In this document: piece by piece, positions 47,643 through 58,757 of the stretch
How the letters are laid out: every line of letters starts with the position of its first letter
How positions within the stretch are numbered: position 1 is the first letter of the stretch
Source of the DNA: Oscillatoria nigro-viridis PCC 7112
Lineage (GTDB): Bacteria; Cyanobacteriota; Cyanobacteriia; Cyanobacteriales; Microcoleaceae
Assembly (NCBI RefSeq): GCF_000317475.1
Contig: NC_019729.1
Coordinates: 1,936,501-2,000,500, forward strand
Direction of reading: 5' to 3'
Length of the DNA: 64,000 nt
The notes under the pieces: generated by a model
The model's database searches: none
Told to the model about the DNA's origin: nothing
What the model saw: the letters and a program-made list of their open reading frames with translations, nothing else
Position numbers and translations under genes: made by a program

Positions 47643-48695
47643 ATGTACAACACGAAAGCTTATTCCGCAGCCAGTGCAACATCACCGCTAGCCTCCGACA
47701 CGATCGCGCGGCGCGATCCAACCGATCGCGACGTACAGATCGAAATCCTCTTCTGCGGCATCTGCCACTCCGACCTCCATTCAGTGCGTAACGAGTGGGG
47801 CGGCGCGGTCTACCCGATCGTCCCCGGTCACGAGATGGTGGGTCGTGTCACCCAGGTTGGCTCGGCAGTGACGAAGTACAAGCCTGGCGATCTGGCAGGA
47901 GTCGGCTGCATGGTTGATTCGGATGGAACCTGTCCCCAGTGCAAAGCTAATCTTGAACAGTTCTGCCCGAACCTGACCCTCACCTACAACTCCCCAGACC
48001 AGCACAAGACCGCTCCGGTTACCTATGGTGGCTATTCCGACAGCATCGTCGTCGATGAACGCTTCGTTCTGCGCGTTCCAGATAACCTCGATCTCGCCGG
48101 GGTTGCGCCGCTCCTCTGCGCCGGGATCACCACCTACTCGCCCCTGCGCCACTGGGGCGTCACTAAGGGCAAGAAGGTCGGCGTAGTCGGTCTTGGCGGG
48201 CTGGGCCACATGGGTGTGAAGTTCGCCCGTGCGTTCGGTGCCCGCGTCGTTGTCTTCACCACCTCGCCCGATAAGACGGAAGATGCTCTGCGCCTCGGTG
48301 CTGATGAAGTAGTGGTCTCTCGCAATGCCGACGAGATGCAGAAGCACGCTGGCAGCTTCGACTTCATCCTCGACACCGTTTCCGCCAATCACGACATCAA
48401 CGCCTATCTCAACCTGCTTCGCCTCGATGGCAACATCACCCTTGTCGGCGCACCGGAGAATCCCCTGGAAGTCTCGGCCTTCAGCCTGATCGTGGGCCGC
48501 CGCAGTCTCTCCGGCTCTAGCATCGGTGGCATCGCGGAAACCCAGGAGATGCTCGACTTCTGCGGCGAACATAACATCACCGCCGATGTTGAAGTCATCC
48601 CCATCCAAAAAGTCAACGAAGCTTACGAAAGACTGCTCAAGTCCGATGTGAAGTACCGCTTCGTAATTGATATGGCATCTCTGAAATCTGAATAA
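47643..48695 (+). CDS. NAD(P)-dependent alcohol dehydrogenase, zinc family
   Basis: 350 residues of the cinnamyl alcohol dehydrogenase/YahK group. Catalytic-zinc motif CGICHSDLHSVRNEWG (about 39-54) and GHEMVG are present; Rossmann GLGGLGHMGVKFA is at about 183-195. The structural-zinc region reads GCMVDSDGTCPQCKANLEQFC, so only three of the usual four cysteines remain (first one is Asp). Oxidises or reduces aldehyde/alcohol pairs; substrate unknown. Same run as the cupin and AKR genes, probably one transcript. Confidence 0.93.
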   Translation: MYNTKAYSAASATSPLASDTIARRDPTDRDVQIEILFCGICHSDLHSVRNEWGGAVYPIVPGHEMVGRVTQVGSAVTKYKPGDLAGVGCMVDSDGTCPQCKANLEQFCPNLTLTYNSPDQHKTAPVTYGGYSDSIVVDERFVLRVPDNLDLAGVAPLLCAGITTYSPLRHWGVTKGKKVGVVGLGGLGHMGVKFARAFGARVVVFTTSPDKTEDALRLGADEVVVSRNADEMQKHAGSFDFILDTVSANHDINAYLNLLRLDGNITLVGAPENPLEVSAFSLIVGRRSLSGSSIGGIAETQEMLDFCGEHNITADVEVIPIQKVNEAYERLLKSDVKYRFVIDMASLKSE

Positions 48696-49759
<1,064 letters not shown>

Positions 49760-49797
49760 TTACGGTCAGGATAGCAGACTACATAGGCGAGACAAAC

Positions 49798-49896
49798 GAC
49801 TGCTGCGGCAATACCGACGAGTGGATGGAAAAGGTCAGCGGTGAACAAGACCTGATTAAGCGGAACGCCCTGCCAAAGCGGGGAAGTTCCGCCTAA
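49798..49896 (+). pseudogene. Cupin 3' end remnant
   Basis: The frame encodes DEWMEKVSGEQDLIK, close to the [12 protein letters not shown] end of the cupin gene at 47220, followed by a run-on to a stop at 49896. It looks like the end of a second cupin copy that has lost its body. It supports past duplication or insertion within the islet. Confidence 0.6.
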
Positions 49897-50111
49897 AGAA
49901 CCGATCGAAAAATACCGCAGACGGAGTACCTTTGGCGTTGGCGCAAGATGGAGAGCAGTGGGTGAATTATTTGGATAAATATTCTGAATCTGTACAATAG
50001 TTAATGAATTTAACTCGTAATCAACGTCGCTTTTATCAACAGGGTATACAGGCTGTAACCCTTATTCCGTCTTGTTCCTATACCTCTTTCTCACCCTCCA
50101 AGACCCCCGAT

Positions 50112-50240
50112 CATATCATGTCCGGTCAATTAACCATGATTCCTGTAGGGGCGGGTTCACCAAGATATTGAATAGAAACGGGAAAATCTGTAAACCCTTC
50201 CTAAGCCTTTAATCGCGGTCAATCGATCGGACATGATATC
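50112..50240. repeat. Family B repeat flanked by an inverted pair
   Basis: A family B copy at 50143-50200 (gtaggggcgggttcaccaag, ending gtaaaccc) is flanked by atatcatgtccgg (50113-50125) and its inverse cggacatgatat (50228-50239). The pair could be ends of a small mobile unit. It lies in the gap of about 380 bases (49897-50277) that separates the cupin remnant from the RNase D-like gene; no gene is supported there. Confidence 0.6.
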
Positions 50241-50277
50241 ACACAGAAAAATGAGAGTAAACATGATATTTTAGTAG

Positions 50278-51570
50278 TTAAAATGGGATTTCCTCATCTT
50301 CATCTTCCACAGTCTTAGCCGTCATCCGCCAACTGGTAATATACTCAATTTGCACGTCAATTTTGTTAATCGCTTCGCCTAACCGCTTTTGGATGTATTG
50401 AGTCAGCGGCACCATAAAATCTAACTCAACTCCCACAGATAGCGCAAGTTTTGCCAAGCTAGCAAAATCTACCTTCAAAATCGAGGAACTCGATAACTTA
50501 AAATGGGGAGTATTTTCCTTATTTTGCACCAACATTGCTTTTTTAATGCGCTCTTTCAGATGCTCAATTTCAGAATCCAGCAACTTCCATTCAGGCAAAA
50601 TTTCTTTGTACCTTGCCCCCAATGCAGTTAAATCCTCACTCTCCGGTTCCGGCGCAATTTTCTTAGTAGATTTTCGCCGCTGCTGTACATTAGAATTTAA
50701 CCGCCAACTCGCAATCTCCTCAACTGCCAAAGATGGATCGGCGATGAGTTGGCCTAACTGTTTTTGAATTTCTTTAGTCAGCGTTACCGGAAAATTTAAC
50801 TCAATTCCCTCAGTTTGCGTCAGTCTGGCCAGCGTCATAAAATCTACTTTCATCGTTATCGAACTGGAAAGCTCAAAATAAGAACTGTCTTTGAGCTTTT
50901 GGGCCAGCATCCCTGCTTTAATGCGTTCTTTCACTTCGGCGATTTCTGAATCTAGCGGCTTCCACCGAGATTCTATTTCCTGATATTTTTCGCCCAATGC
51001 TGTCAAGTTTTCCGTTGCGGGTTCGGGATAACATTGGGCAAGAATTTCTAGCAGGCGGCGATGCAGTCCAGCTAAATAAACCGCGTCCATCTTGGCATAT
51101 TCTAGCTGTTTCTGGGTCAGGGGACGCTTGGCCCAATCGCCGCTTTGTTCTGTTTTATCTACATAAGCAATGCCGCAAAGTGTTTCTATTAAAGTTTTGA
51201 GTTGTCGATTAGGTAATGGCAGAATGTAAGCTGGAATCTTTTTCGTCATTTGTAATGTGCAAGTGACATTTTGAGCGTCGTCATTGCCTAGAAATCGGAT
51301 GTCATAGCTGGCGTTGTGCAAGACTTTTTCAATATCTGGATTGACCATTATTTGGTTGATAAAATCTTTTGCCAATTCAGGTTTATCCAAGACATCTAGT
51401 AGAAAAGTGGCATCTCCCGTGGAATCTGTGGAGTCAGCTAACACTTGAATCAGAGATAATCTGGGGTTGGATTTATAGTCGGCTATTTCTGTGTCAACCC
51501 ACAGTATTTTAGCTTGGTAAAATTTAGCGATGAGTGCTTTGATGTCGTTTTCTGCTGTTAAATAAGGCAT
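50278..51570 (-). CDS. RNase D-like 3'-5' exonuclease with duplicated C-terminal module
   Basis: 430 residues. The N-terminal 200 are a DEDDy exonuclease: LWVDTEIADY (first Asp/Glu pair), KVLHNASYDIRFLG, and the last YAKMDAVYLAGLHRRLL. This degrades or trims RNA 3' ends. The C-terminal half has two copies of a module with LTALGEKYQEIESRWKPLDS and LTALGARYKEILPEWKLLDS as their starts (about residues 195 and 310), unlike the standard HRDC domain. Its 3' end is duplicated at 45634-45755. No symbol is given because several RNase D-like genes occur in cyanobacteria. Confidence 0.86.
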   Translation of the reverse strand: MPYLTAENDIKALIAKFYQAKILWVDTEIADYKSNPRLSLIQVLADSTDSTGDATFLLDVLDKPELAKDFINQIMVNPDIEKVLHNASYDIRFLGNDDAQNVTCTLQMTKKIPAYILPLPNRQLKTLIETLCGIAYVDKTEQSGDWAKRPLTQKQLEYAKMDAVYLAGLHRRLLEILAQCYPEPATENLTALGEKYQEIESRWKPLDSEIAEVKERIKAGMLAQKLKDSSYFELSSSITMKVDFMTLARLTQTEGIELNFPVTLTKEIQKQLGQLIADPSLAVEEIASWRLNSNVQQRRKSTKKIAPEPESEDLTALGARYKEILPEWKLLDSEIEHLKERIKKAMLVQNKENTPHFKLSSSSILKVDFASLAKLALSVGVELDFMVPLTQYIQKRLGEAINKIDVQIEYITSWRMTAKTVEDEDEEIPF

Positions 51571-51690
51571 TTTTAGAGACTTTTGCTATTAACTTTTTGA
51601 TTCTATTAAGCTATAGCAATTATCGGCTCGATTGTCAACGATTCAAGCGCCGGACATGGCTTTGCCGTGTCCTGGAGACGCGCCAACCTC

Positions 51691-51754
51691 AGAAACCCGG
51701 TTTCTTCCTATATTTCTCGTTCCTGTTCACAAAACTCGTAGAAACCGGGTTTTT
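51691..51754. repeat. Palindromic repeat family C
   Basis: agaaacccggtttctt at the left, gaaaccgggtttttag at the right, with cgttcctgttcacaaaactc between. A copy with nearly the same ends lies at 58828-58893. Confidence 0.8.
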
Positions 51755-51790
51755 AGCCTTCAGTTTCACAAAAGAATGCAGTCGATCGCA

Positions 51791-52447
51791 CTATTGAGGA
51801 TTCCCGCGAACTTCCTCTAAAAACCAGTTGCCGACTTCTGTATTGTCCGTCTGGCGACTGCGGCGCAAACCTTCCTCTAATAAAGCAACTTTTAGCCCCG
51901 GCAAAACTTGAGATTCCGTCAGACGTTCGCTTCCCCGGTTAGCAATTATTTTGAAAGCAATAACTTGGGCTGTTTGTACGTCTACTACCCAATACTCAGA
52001 CACTCCTAATTCTTCATAAATCATTCTTTTTGTCCCCAAATCGTCAACGAGAGAACTGTCGGCAATTTCAATCGCTAAATCTGGGGAAACTGCGCTATCT
52101 AAATTCACTACCGAACTGCCGCGAGGTGCCGTTTGCACCCGGTCTCCGATGTAGTAAGAAGCATCAGGTTGAGCGCCTCTGACACCCGTTTTGGCGTAGC
52201 TACAGTTGACCAGCAGTCTCATTTTTATACCTTTAGCAATGCCAAATAAATTTATTAAGATGACGATAATTCCTTTGTCATCAGCACGATCGGGCCCGAC
52301 TGCAGCCATTTCAATCCTCAACTGTCCGTTGTAATAGTAGCATTTTGCTCGATCGTACTCCGGCTGTTTAATAATTTCTATATATTCATCCCAAGTCGCT
52401 GTAACCCAGGTATCAGTTAGTAGTTTGGTTTGGAGTTGACTCATCAT
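51791..52447 (-). CDS. Uma2 family (DUF820) endonuclease-like protein
   Basis: 218 residues of the PD-(D/E)XK-type Uma2 family, very numerous in cyanobacteria. Core: PDASYYIGDRVQTAPRGSSV, then SPDLAIEIADSSLVDDL (catalytic Asp-Leu-x-Ile-Glu) and EYWVVDVQTAQVIAFK. No function is established; restriction or mobile roles have been suggested. Second Met at codon 2 makes the start uncertain by one residue. Isolated gene. Confidence 0.9.
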   Translation of the reverse strand: MMSQLQTKLLTDTWVTATWDEYIEIIKQPEYDRAKCYYYNGQLRIEMAAVGPDRADDKGIIVILINLFGIAKGIKMRLLVNCSYAKTGVRGAQPDASYYIGDRVQTAPRGSSVVNLDSAVSPDLAIEIADSSLVDDLGTKRMIYEELGVSEYWVVDVQTAQVIAFKIIANRGSERLTESQVLPGLKVALLEEGLRRSRQTDNTEVGNWFLEEVRGNPQ

Positions 52448-52565
52448 TACCTCACCGGAAAAAATCTTTGACTTTTGAGGGAAAACTTCTGAGTAGGGGC
52501 GATCGCATTTTTACCATTCAGCAGTAAGGTGCGCTAGGCGCACCTTACAAACTATTAACCTATGA

Positions 52566-55277
52566 CTATTCTGCCACTTCCTCAGATTCCGATTCTTCGG
52601 CCGATTCTTCACCGGCAGGCGGCACTAAAGCCACAGCTACGATCGAATCATCCTCGTCCAACCGCTGCACCCGCACGCCCGTTGCTGTGCGCGATTGAGT
52701 AGAAATTGCACTCACAGCCTGACGGATAATAATACCTCGGTTGGTAACGATCATCAACTCGTCATCTTCGTTGACAATTCGCAGCGCCGCTACGTAATCT
52801 TTAGCCTTTTTAGACTTAAATTTAGTAGCCGTCAATCCCTTGCCAGCCCGTCTTTGCAGTCGGAATTGAGAAACTGGAACCCGCTTGCCGTAGCCGTTGG
52901 TTGTAATTACCAACACGGAAGGAACTCCGCTGCTATTTTTCTGAATTTCTTCGGCTTCTTCGCCTTCTATTTCCTCGGCTTGCAGTTCTAATTCTTCATC
53001 TTCCAATTCCGCCTCTTCATTTTCCAAGTCAGCAATTTCTGCCCCTTCAAATTCCGAGTCTTCTATTTCTAATTGAGCAATATTAGCTCCCTCAAATTCC
53101 GAATCTTCTGCATCCAATTCAGCAATTTCGGCAACAATTGAACTGGGCAAAATGTCCATGCTGATCAACTCATCGCCCGATCGCAATTTCATTGATTTTA
53201 CACCCCGCGTCGCGCGGCCGACAGGGCGCAACTGTTCGTGATTGGTGCGGAAATGAATTGCCATCCCTTGGCGCGTGCCGATGATGATGCTGTCATCCAC
53301 TTTTGCTCTCCGCACCCAGCGCAGTTGGTCGCCTTCTTCTAGAGAAATGGCGATTAATCCGTTAGTGCGGATGTTGCCAAAAGCGGAAAGCGCAGTTTTC
53401 TTGATGTAGCCGCCGCGAGTCAGCATCACTAAGTATTCTTCGCTGGTGAATTCTGTGACTGACACCATAGAAGTGATTTTTTCTTCTATAGGAATCGGCA
53501 GCAGTTGCACCACGGGAGTGCCGCGTGCCGTCCGGGAACAGACGGGGATTTGATAAGCTTTGACAGAGTAAACTACGCCCCTGTCGCTGAAGAACAAAAC
53601 GCTGTCGTGATCGCAGCAGGAAAGGAAATGTTCTACTCCATCGTCTTCTTTCATTTTCGCGCCTGCTTTGCCGCGAGTAGCGCGACTTTGGGCCTCGAAA
53701 GTGCTGACAGGCATCCGCTTGATATAGCCTTGCTCTGTGATCAGAATAATTGCTTGTTCGTTGGCAATTAAATCTCTTTCATCGATTTCTCCTTCGGCGT
53801 GTTCGATGACGCTGCGTCTGGGAGTGGCGATTTTGGTTTGGATTTCGACTGCTTCAAATTCGGCGATTTCTAAGATGCGTTCCCTGCGCGCTAAGATATC
53901 TTCTAAATCCGCGATTTTAGCTCGCAATTCTTCGTGTTCTTGCTGAATTTTTTGCGCTTCTAATGCTGTCAAACGCCTGAGCTGCATTTGCAGAATTGCA
54001 TCGGATTGCTGATCCGAAAGACCGTAATTATCCATCAATTCCTGTTTGGCTGCTGCGGAGTCGGCAGCGGCGCGAATTAGGTGAATAATTGCATCTAAGT
54101 TCTCTAGGGCAATTAATAAGCCTTGCAGAAGGTGGTCGCGTTCTTCTGCTTTGCGGAGTTCGTATTGAGTCCGGCGAGTAATTGTCTCAATGCGGAAGTC
54201 TAGGAAGACATTGAGGAATTGGGAGAGCGTAAGTAGTTGGGGTTCCCCGTTTACTAGCGCTAACATATTGGCTCCAAAGTTGGCTTGGAGGGGTGTTTGT
54301 TTGTAGAGGTTGTTGAGGACGACGCGGGGATAGGCGTCGCGCTTGAGTTCGATCACGATCCGCATTCCGTCTCTGTCGCTTTCGTCGCGAATGTCGGAAA
54401 TTCCATCTAATCTTTTGTCGTTGACAAGTTCGGCAATTTTCTCAATTAGCCCTGCCTTGTTTGTTTGGTAAGGCAATTCGGTGATAATAATTGCTTCTTT
54501 GTCGGGGCGGCCGGGATGTTCGATGGTTTCAATGCTGGCGACTCCGCGCATTGTAATCGAACCGCGCCCGGTAGTGTAAGCATCGCGAATGCCGCTTCTG
54601 CCCAGAATTTGCCCTCCGGTGGGAAAGTCCGGGCCGGGGATGTACTGCATCAATTCCAGGTCGGTAATTGCTGGATTGTGGATTAGTGCTACTAAACCGT
54701 CAATTATTTCGCCTAAATTGTGCGGCGGAATGTTGGTTGCCATCCCTACAGCAATCCCGGAGGAACCGTTGAGCAAAATTTGGGGAATGCGTGCCGGCAG
54801 TACGAGGGGTTCTTGCTGGGAACCGTCGAAGTTGTCGCCGAAATCAACTGTTTCCGAGTCGATGTCGCGCAGCATGGAGTCGCTGGTCAAAGCTGTGAGG
54901 CGACACTCGGTGTAACGCATGGCAGCGGGCGGGTCGTTGTCAACGGAGCCGAAGTTGCCGTGGCCGTTGATCAGGCGTTCCCGCATGGAGAAATCCTGAG
55001 CCATCCGCACCAGGGCGTCGTAAACCGCTGTATCTCCGTGCGGGTGATACTTGCCCAGCACCTCCCCCACGACGCGGGCGCATTTGCGGAAAGGTCGATC
55101 GGGAGCCAAGCCCAATTCGTTCATGGCGTAGAGAATGCGTCGGTGAACGGGCTTGAGACCGTCCCTAGCATCTGGTAGCGCCCGACCGACAATTACGCTC
55201 ATGGCGTATTCCAAGTACGATCGGGACATCTCATTACCCAGATCCGTCGGGATTATCCGCGACTCAGAGGTGCTCAT
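52566..55277 (-). CDS. gyrA: DNA gyrase subunit A
   Basis: 903 residues. The breakage-reunion domain has the quinolone-determining helix [18 protein letters not shown] and the catalytic Tyr in [11 protein letters not shown] (about residue 122). The C-terminal beta-pinwheel begins near 515; a gyrase box-like QRRAGKG occurs late (about 800), and SRATRGKAG near 535. Between blades sits an acidic insert (about residues 705-770) of Glu/Asp/Leu repeats such as [14 protein letters not shown]. Isolated in this window. Subunit B is not present here. Confidence 0.96.
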   Translation of the reverse strand: MSTSESRIIPTDLGNEMSRSYLEYAMSVIVGRALPDARDGLKPVHRRILYAMNELGLAPDRPFRKCARVVGEVLGKYHPHGDTAVYDALVRMAQDFSMRERLINGHGNFGSVDNDPPAAMRYTECRLTALTSDSMLRDIDSETVDFGDNFDGSQQEPLVLPARIPQILLNGSSGIAVGMATNIPPHNLGEIIDGLVALIHNPAITDLELMQYIPGPDFPTGGQILGRSGIRDAYTTGRGSITMRGVASIETIEHPGRPDKEAIIITELPYQTNKAGLIEKIAELVNDKRLDGISDIRDESDRDGMRIVIELKRDAYPRVVLNNLYKQTPLQANFGANMLALVNGEPQLLTLSQFLNVFLDFRIETITRRTQYELRKAEERDHLLQGLLIALENLDAIIHLIRAAADSAAAKQELMDNYGLSDQQSDAILQMQLRRLTALEAQKIQQEHEELRAKIADLEDILARRERILEIAEFEAVEIQTKIATPRRSVIEHAEGEIDERDLIANEQAIILITEQGYIKRMPVSTFEAQSRATRGKAGAKMKEDDGVEHFLSCCDHDSVLFFSDRGVVYSVKAYQIPVCSRTARGTPVVQLLPIPIEEKITSMVSVTEFTSEEYLVMLTRGGYIKKTALSAFGNIRTNGLIAISLEEGDQLRWVRRAKVDDSIIIGTRQGMAIHFRTNHEQLRPVGRATRGVKSMKLRSGDELISMDILPSSIVAEIAELDAEDSEFEGANIAQLEIEDSEFEGAEIADLENEEAELEDEELELQAEEIEGEEAEEIQKNSSGVPSVLVITTNGYGKRVPVSQFRLQRRAGKGLTATKFKSKKAKDYVAALRIVNEDDELMIVTNRGIIIRQAVSAISTQSRTATGVRVQRLDEDDSIVAVALVPPAGEESAEESESEEVAE

Positions 55278-55674
55278 AGGTTGAAAAACTCCGTTAAAAA
55301 TTTAAATTTGACGGCTATAAATCTCAAAAATGCGATAAAATCGGTTTGGATTCAGTAGAGCTGCCAAATATTGCAAATTACTCCTGAAATTATATCACAA
55401 TTTGCCTTTGACTTTATGGGAAAGTTGCTAGAAAAATTAAGGGACGAAACAATGTAAATTCGTAAGGAAAGCAGTTGGTGATTTAGTCATCAATTGGCAA
55501 AAGCTAGAAAGGGTTTTTTAGGGGGAAGGCTTTCATGCTTTGGTGAGTTTTTTTGAAGGCAATCTAAAAAAATAAAAGGGTTGCCAGATCGCAATTTGAA
55601 TTTCACAAAACCGAAGGCCTTCTTAAAGCAAACTAAAAATCTAAAATCTAAAATCTAAAATCTAAAATCAGCCG
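55278..55674. other. Gene-free stretch with ctaaaat tandem
   Basis: 397 bases between gyrA and the deacetylase gene, divergent starts. Contains aaaatctaaaatctaaaatc at 55636-55671 just before the deacetylase start. The gyrA promoter should lie here; no clear boxes chosen. Confidence 0.5.
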
Positions 55675-56598
55675 ATGCTACCCGTCATCTACTCCGAAGA
55701 TTTCTTGCTGCACAAGACTGGAATGCTTCACCCAGAGCGACCAGAACGTTTAACGGCGATCGTCAACGCTCTGAAAGCTGCTCCCTGGGCGGATCAAATT
55801 GAGTGGCAACTGCCCACCCCAGTGGCGCAGCGCGAACAACAACTGTTCTCGGCTATCAAAAAAGTTCACTCGCAAAGATACATCAAAGAAGTCCAACATT
55901 TGGCTCATCGGGGAGGCGGCTACCTCGACGGCGATACGCCGATTTCTGCAGAAAGTTACGACGTAGCGCTGCTGGCTGCGAGTGCTTGGCTCGATGGGGT
56001 CGATCGAGTGGTGGCTGCGGGGGAACCGGCTTTTGTGCTGGCGAGACCGCCGGGACACCACGCCGAAAACGCCCGCGCCATGGGTTTTTGCTTGTTTTCC
56101 AATGCTGCGATCGCCGCTCGCTACGCCCTGGAACAGCCGGGAATCAACCGCGTCGCCGTCCTCGACTGGGACGTGCACCACGGCAACGGCACTCAATCTT
56201 TGGTGGAAAACTGCCGCCAAATTGCCTACTGTTCCCTGCATCAATCTCCGTGCTATCCGGGAACGGGAGATGCCGAGGAGCGCGGTTCCTACGACAACGT
56301 GCTGAACATTCCCCTCTATCCGGGCGGCGGCATCGCTGAATACCTGAGCGCCTTTGAATCTCTTGTCGTGCCTTTTTTGTCCAAATTTGAACCGGATTTG
56401 TTGATTGTCAGCGCTGGTTATGACGCTACTGCGTCCGATCCGCTGGCGAGCATGACTCTGATGCCGTCAGATTTCGGTACTTTCACCGGATACTGCCTGC
56501 AACTCACCCGCCGCATCGCCTTTGGTTTGGAGGGGGGTTACGCGCTGAAAGAGTTGGCCGAGTCGGTTGTGGCGACTATTGACCGATGCCTCAATTAG
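55675..56598 (+). CDS. Histone deacetylase family amidohydrolase
   Basis: 307 residues of the HDAC/acetylpolyamine hydrolase fold. Active-site motifs: RPPGHHAENARAMGFCLFSNAA (about 122-143) with the His pair, and DWDVHHGNGTQ for zinc binding (about 165-175). It removes acetyl groups from an unknown substrate, such as acetylpolyamines or proteins. Starts at LPVIYSEDFLLHKTGMLHPE, standard for the family. Transcribed alone. Confidence 0.95.
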   Translation: MLPVIYSEDFLLHKTGMLHPERPERLTAIVNALKAAPWADQIEWQLPTPVAQREQQLFSAIKKVHSQRYIKEVQHLAHRGGGYLDGDTPISAESYDVALLAASAWLDGVDRVVAAGEPAFVLARPPGHHAENARAMGFCLFSNAAIAARYALEQPGINRVAVLDWDVHHGNGTQSLVENCRQIAYCSLHQSPCYPGTGDAEERGSYDNVLNIPLYPGGGIAEYLSAFESLVVPFLSKFEPDLLIVSAGYDATASDPLASMTLMPSDFGTFTGYCLQLTRRIAFGLEGGYALKELAESVVATIDRCLN

Positions 56599-56925
56599 CT
56601 GGAAAATTGGTGTAGGGGAAAATGAGGTTGAGAAGCCATGAGGATAAGATTGAGAGTTTTTGAGGGCGATCGCCCTTGAAGGTCTTTTTCCCTCTGACTT
56701 CTGACTTCTTCCCTCTGACTTCTTCCTTCTGACTTTAGTGACAAGCATCACCAATTTAAGAGATCCAAGTCACTGGGCCTCAAAGTCTCGGTCACAGATT
56801 TTTATCCGAAAAATCACACCGTGTCAATGTTTTCGATCGCCTTGGAAATCTCTCCCAGAGTGCATAATACAAATACAACAAGCCTGTTAAAATTTTATCT
56901 GTCTCAATCAACTAGGAGGTTTATC
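56599..56925. other. Gene-free stretch with cttctgacttctgactt tandem
   Basis: 327 bases holding a tctgacttctgact heptamer-type tandem at 56692-56735, related to that at 47056-47110. The promoter of the small gene that follows is probably near 56870. Confidence 0.5.
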
Positions 56926-57114
56926 ATGTCAGTCTCCCAAATGACACTCGAAGAGTTATTTGGTCAGGTCATGTTCTCCAGCGTCGTGACTCGCCACGAC
57001 CGGAGACAGCTCAGATCTGCCCTCTTAGAAAGAACACTGAATGAAGATGAGTATGCCATCATCAACCGACTGCTGTACAACGTTCGCCGCGGTTGGGTAA
57101 AAATTGTCGATTAA
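56926..57114 (+). CDS. Conserved small cyanobacterial protein, 62 aa
   Basis: Short helical protein, MSVSQMTLEELFGQVMFSS to RRGWVKIVD. The ATG at 56926 is chosen because a perfect aggaggt lies 6 bases before it; the longer frame starting at 56821 lacks any such site. Content (LNEDEYAIINRLLYNVRR) looks like a two- or three-helix domain. I recall such small proteins across cyanobacteria but no function. Confidence 0.75.
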   Translation: MSVSQMTLEELFGQVMFSSVVTRHDRRQLRSALLERTLNEDEYAIINRLLYNVRRGWVKIVD

Positions 57115-57704
57115 AGAGGTGGCAGCCACTCTCTGTAGGGGAGTTAATACCATTTTCGATTTTCGATTAAAGAATTGGTAATTACTGATAACTATCGGGG
57201 TTGAGATCACGGGCATACAGTTACATTTTTTGGGGAACTCGTTAAAAGTAGAACTTGCCACTTCGGGAAGTTTTTTGTGTTTAATAGTTGGCTAGAAAGT
57301 GTGATGTCTTTGACCAGAGTGTTAATTATCAAAATCTCGCTACACATCAGCCTATAGGTAGAGATAATTATAAAATCACAGGTTTCGGGTGCATCTCTAC
57401 TTGTTGAACAATTGTGAGTTTTGAGTTACTAACTGAGAAGTTATAATTAACTCAAAACTCATAATTTTTTGGGGGTGAGACGGGAGATTGGAGAGCGGGA
57501 AAACTGATGAATATCAGGGTTGAGAACCGCTAGAAAGTTAATTTTTTTAAAACGGGCATTAAGAATCAAAACGAGAAGCAGTTTCCGGTTGAGGAGGAGT
57601 GTGCGATCGTACAAGCACACCGAGTCGCATAGGTCGATCGAGCATTCCGGCAATTTGAGCCCGGAAGTGTCAAAATATTAACAACCAGTTCATCCCCAAA
57701 ATAT
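57115..57704. other. Gene-free stretch
   Basis: 590 bases without a supported gene. A gttactaactgagaagttataat/ttaactcaaaactcataatt stretch near 57420-57465 is an imperfect inverted pair. The right end should carry the promoter of the ABC gene. Confidence 0.5.
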
Positions 57705-58727
57705 ATGGCTCCCGCCGTTTTAATTGAAAATCTTCAGAAACGCTACGGCACTGTAGAAGCCGTTAAAGATGTTTCCTTCAAGGTAGAACCGGGGGAAATA
57801 TTTGGTTTGCTAGGCCCCAACGGTGCAGGCAAAACCACAACCCTGCGGGTACTTTGTACTTTGAGTGCGCCCGATAGCGGACGCATTGAAGTGTCTGGCA
57901 TTTCTGCTGTCAGCCAGCCGAGAATTGCCAGACAAAGACTAGGCTACGTCGCCCAAGAAGTGGCTCTCGATAAGGTGCTGACGGGGCGGGAACTCCTGCA
58001 ACTGCAAGCAGCGCTTTACCATTTGCCGCGCCATACGATTAAAGGGCGGATTGACAAAATGGTGAAACTCCTCGGTTTGGAAGAGTGGGAAAATAAAAAG
58101 ACGGGTACTTATTCCGGCGGTATCCGCAAACGCTTGGATTTGGCTGCTGGATTGCTGCACCAGCCGGATGTTTTGGTGTTAGACGAACCGACTGTCGGGC
58201 TCGATATTGAAAGTCGGGTGGTTGTGTGGGATTTCCTGCGGCGCTTGCGGGAAGAAGGTACGACGGTTTTGATTACCAGCCATTATCTCGAAGAAGTGGA
58301 TGCTTTGGCCGATCGCGTGGCGATTATTGACAACGGTACGGTGATTGCACAGGGCACGCCGGAGGAGTTGAAAAATCGGGTTGGGGGCGATCGAGTGACT
58401 TTGCGGATTCGGGAGTTTTCGCCGATCGAAGAAGCTGAAAAAGCCAAAACTCTGATGCAATCTCTGCCTTTTGTGCAGGAAGTAATTGTCAATACGGCCC
58501 AAGGAAATTCTCTCAATTTAGTAGTAACACCGCAAAGCGACGCGCTGGTGACTATTCAGCAAGCTTTGAAAAATGCGGGACTTCCTACTTTTGGGATTGC
58601 TCAATCTCGGCCGAGTTTGGATGATGTGTATTTGGCTGCGACTGGTAAGACGCTGTTGGATGCCGAGTTGGCTGCTGCTAGCAACCGCGATTTGAAGGCC
58701 GAGCAAAAACAGGCGATGCGATCGTAG
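57705..58727 (+). CDS. ABC transporter ATP-binding protein, DrrA type
   Basis: 340 residues with Walker A GPNGAGKTT, signature YSGGIRKRLDLAAGLLH, Walker B VLVLDEPTVGLD and switch His TSHYLEEVDALADRV. The C-terminal extension with AAGNSLNLVV-like strands and PSLDDVYLAATGKTL is typical of daunorubicin-type exporter ATPases. No permease gene lies immediately downstream, so its partner is elsewhere in the genome or beyond this strand's neighbours. Substrate unknown. Confidence 0.93.
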   Translation: MAPAVLIENLQKRYGTVEAVKDVSFKVEPGEIFGLLGPNGAGKTTTLRVLCTLSAPDSGRIEVSGISAVSQPRIARQRLGYVAQEVALDKVLTGRELLQLQAALYHLPRHTIKGRIDKMVKLLGLEEWENKKTGTYSGGIRKRLDLAAGLLHQPDVLVLDEPTVGLDIESRVVVWDFLRRLREEGTTVLITSHYLEEVDALADRVAIIDNGTVIAQGTPEELKNRVGGDRVTLRIREFSPIEEAEKAKTLMQSLPFVQEVIVNTAQGNSLNLVVTPQSDALVTIQQALKNAGLPTFGIAQSRPSLDDVYLAATGKTLLDAELAAASNRDLKAEQKQAMRS

Positions 58728-58757
58728 TTTAGTTTAATAAACCTGTCCAATAATTAT

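Noticed and set aside
49897..50020. Short coding remnant ending in YLDKYSESVQ
   Set aside because: No frame-wide similarity to a known family and no start; too short to support.
54720..55178. 152-codon plus-strand frame
   Set aside because: Lies opposite the conserved N-terminal part of gyrA and has no domain or ribosome-binding site.
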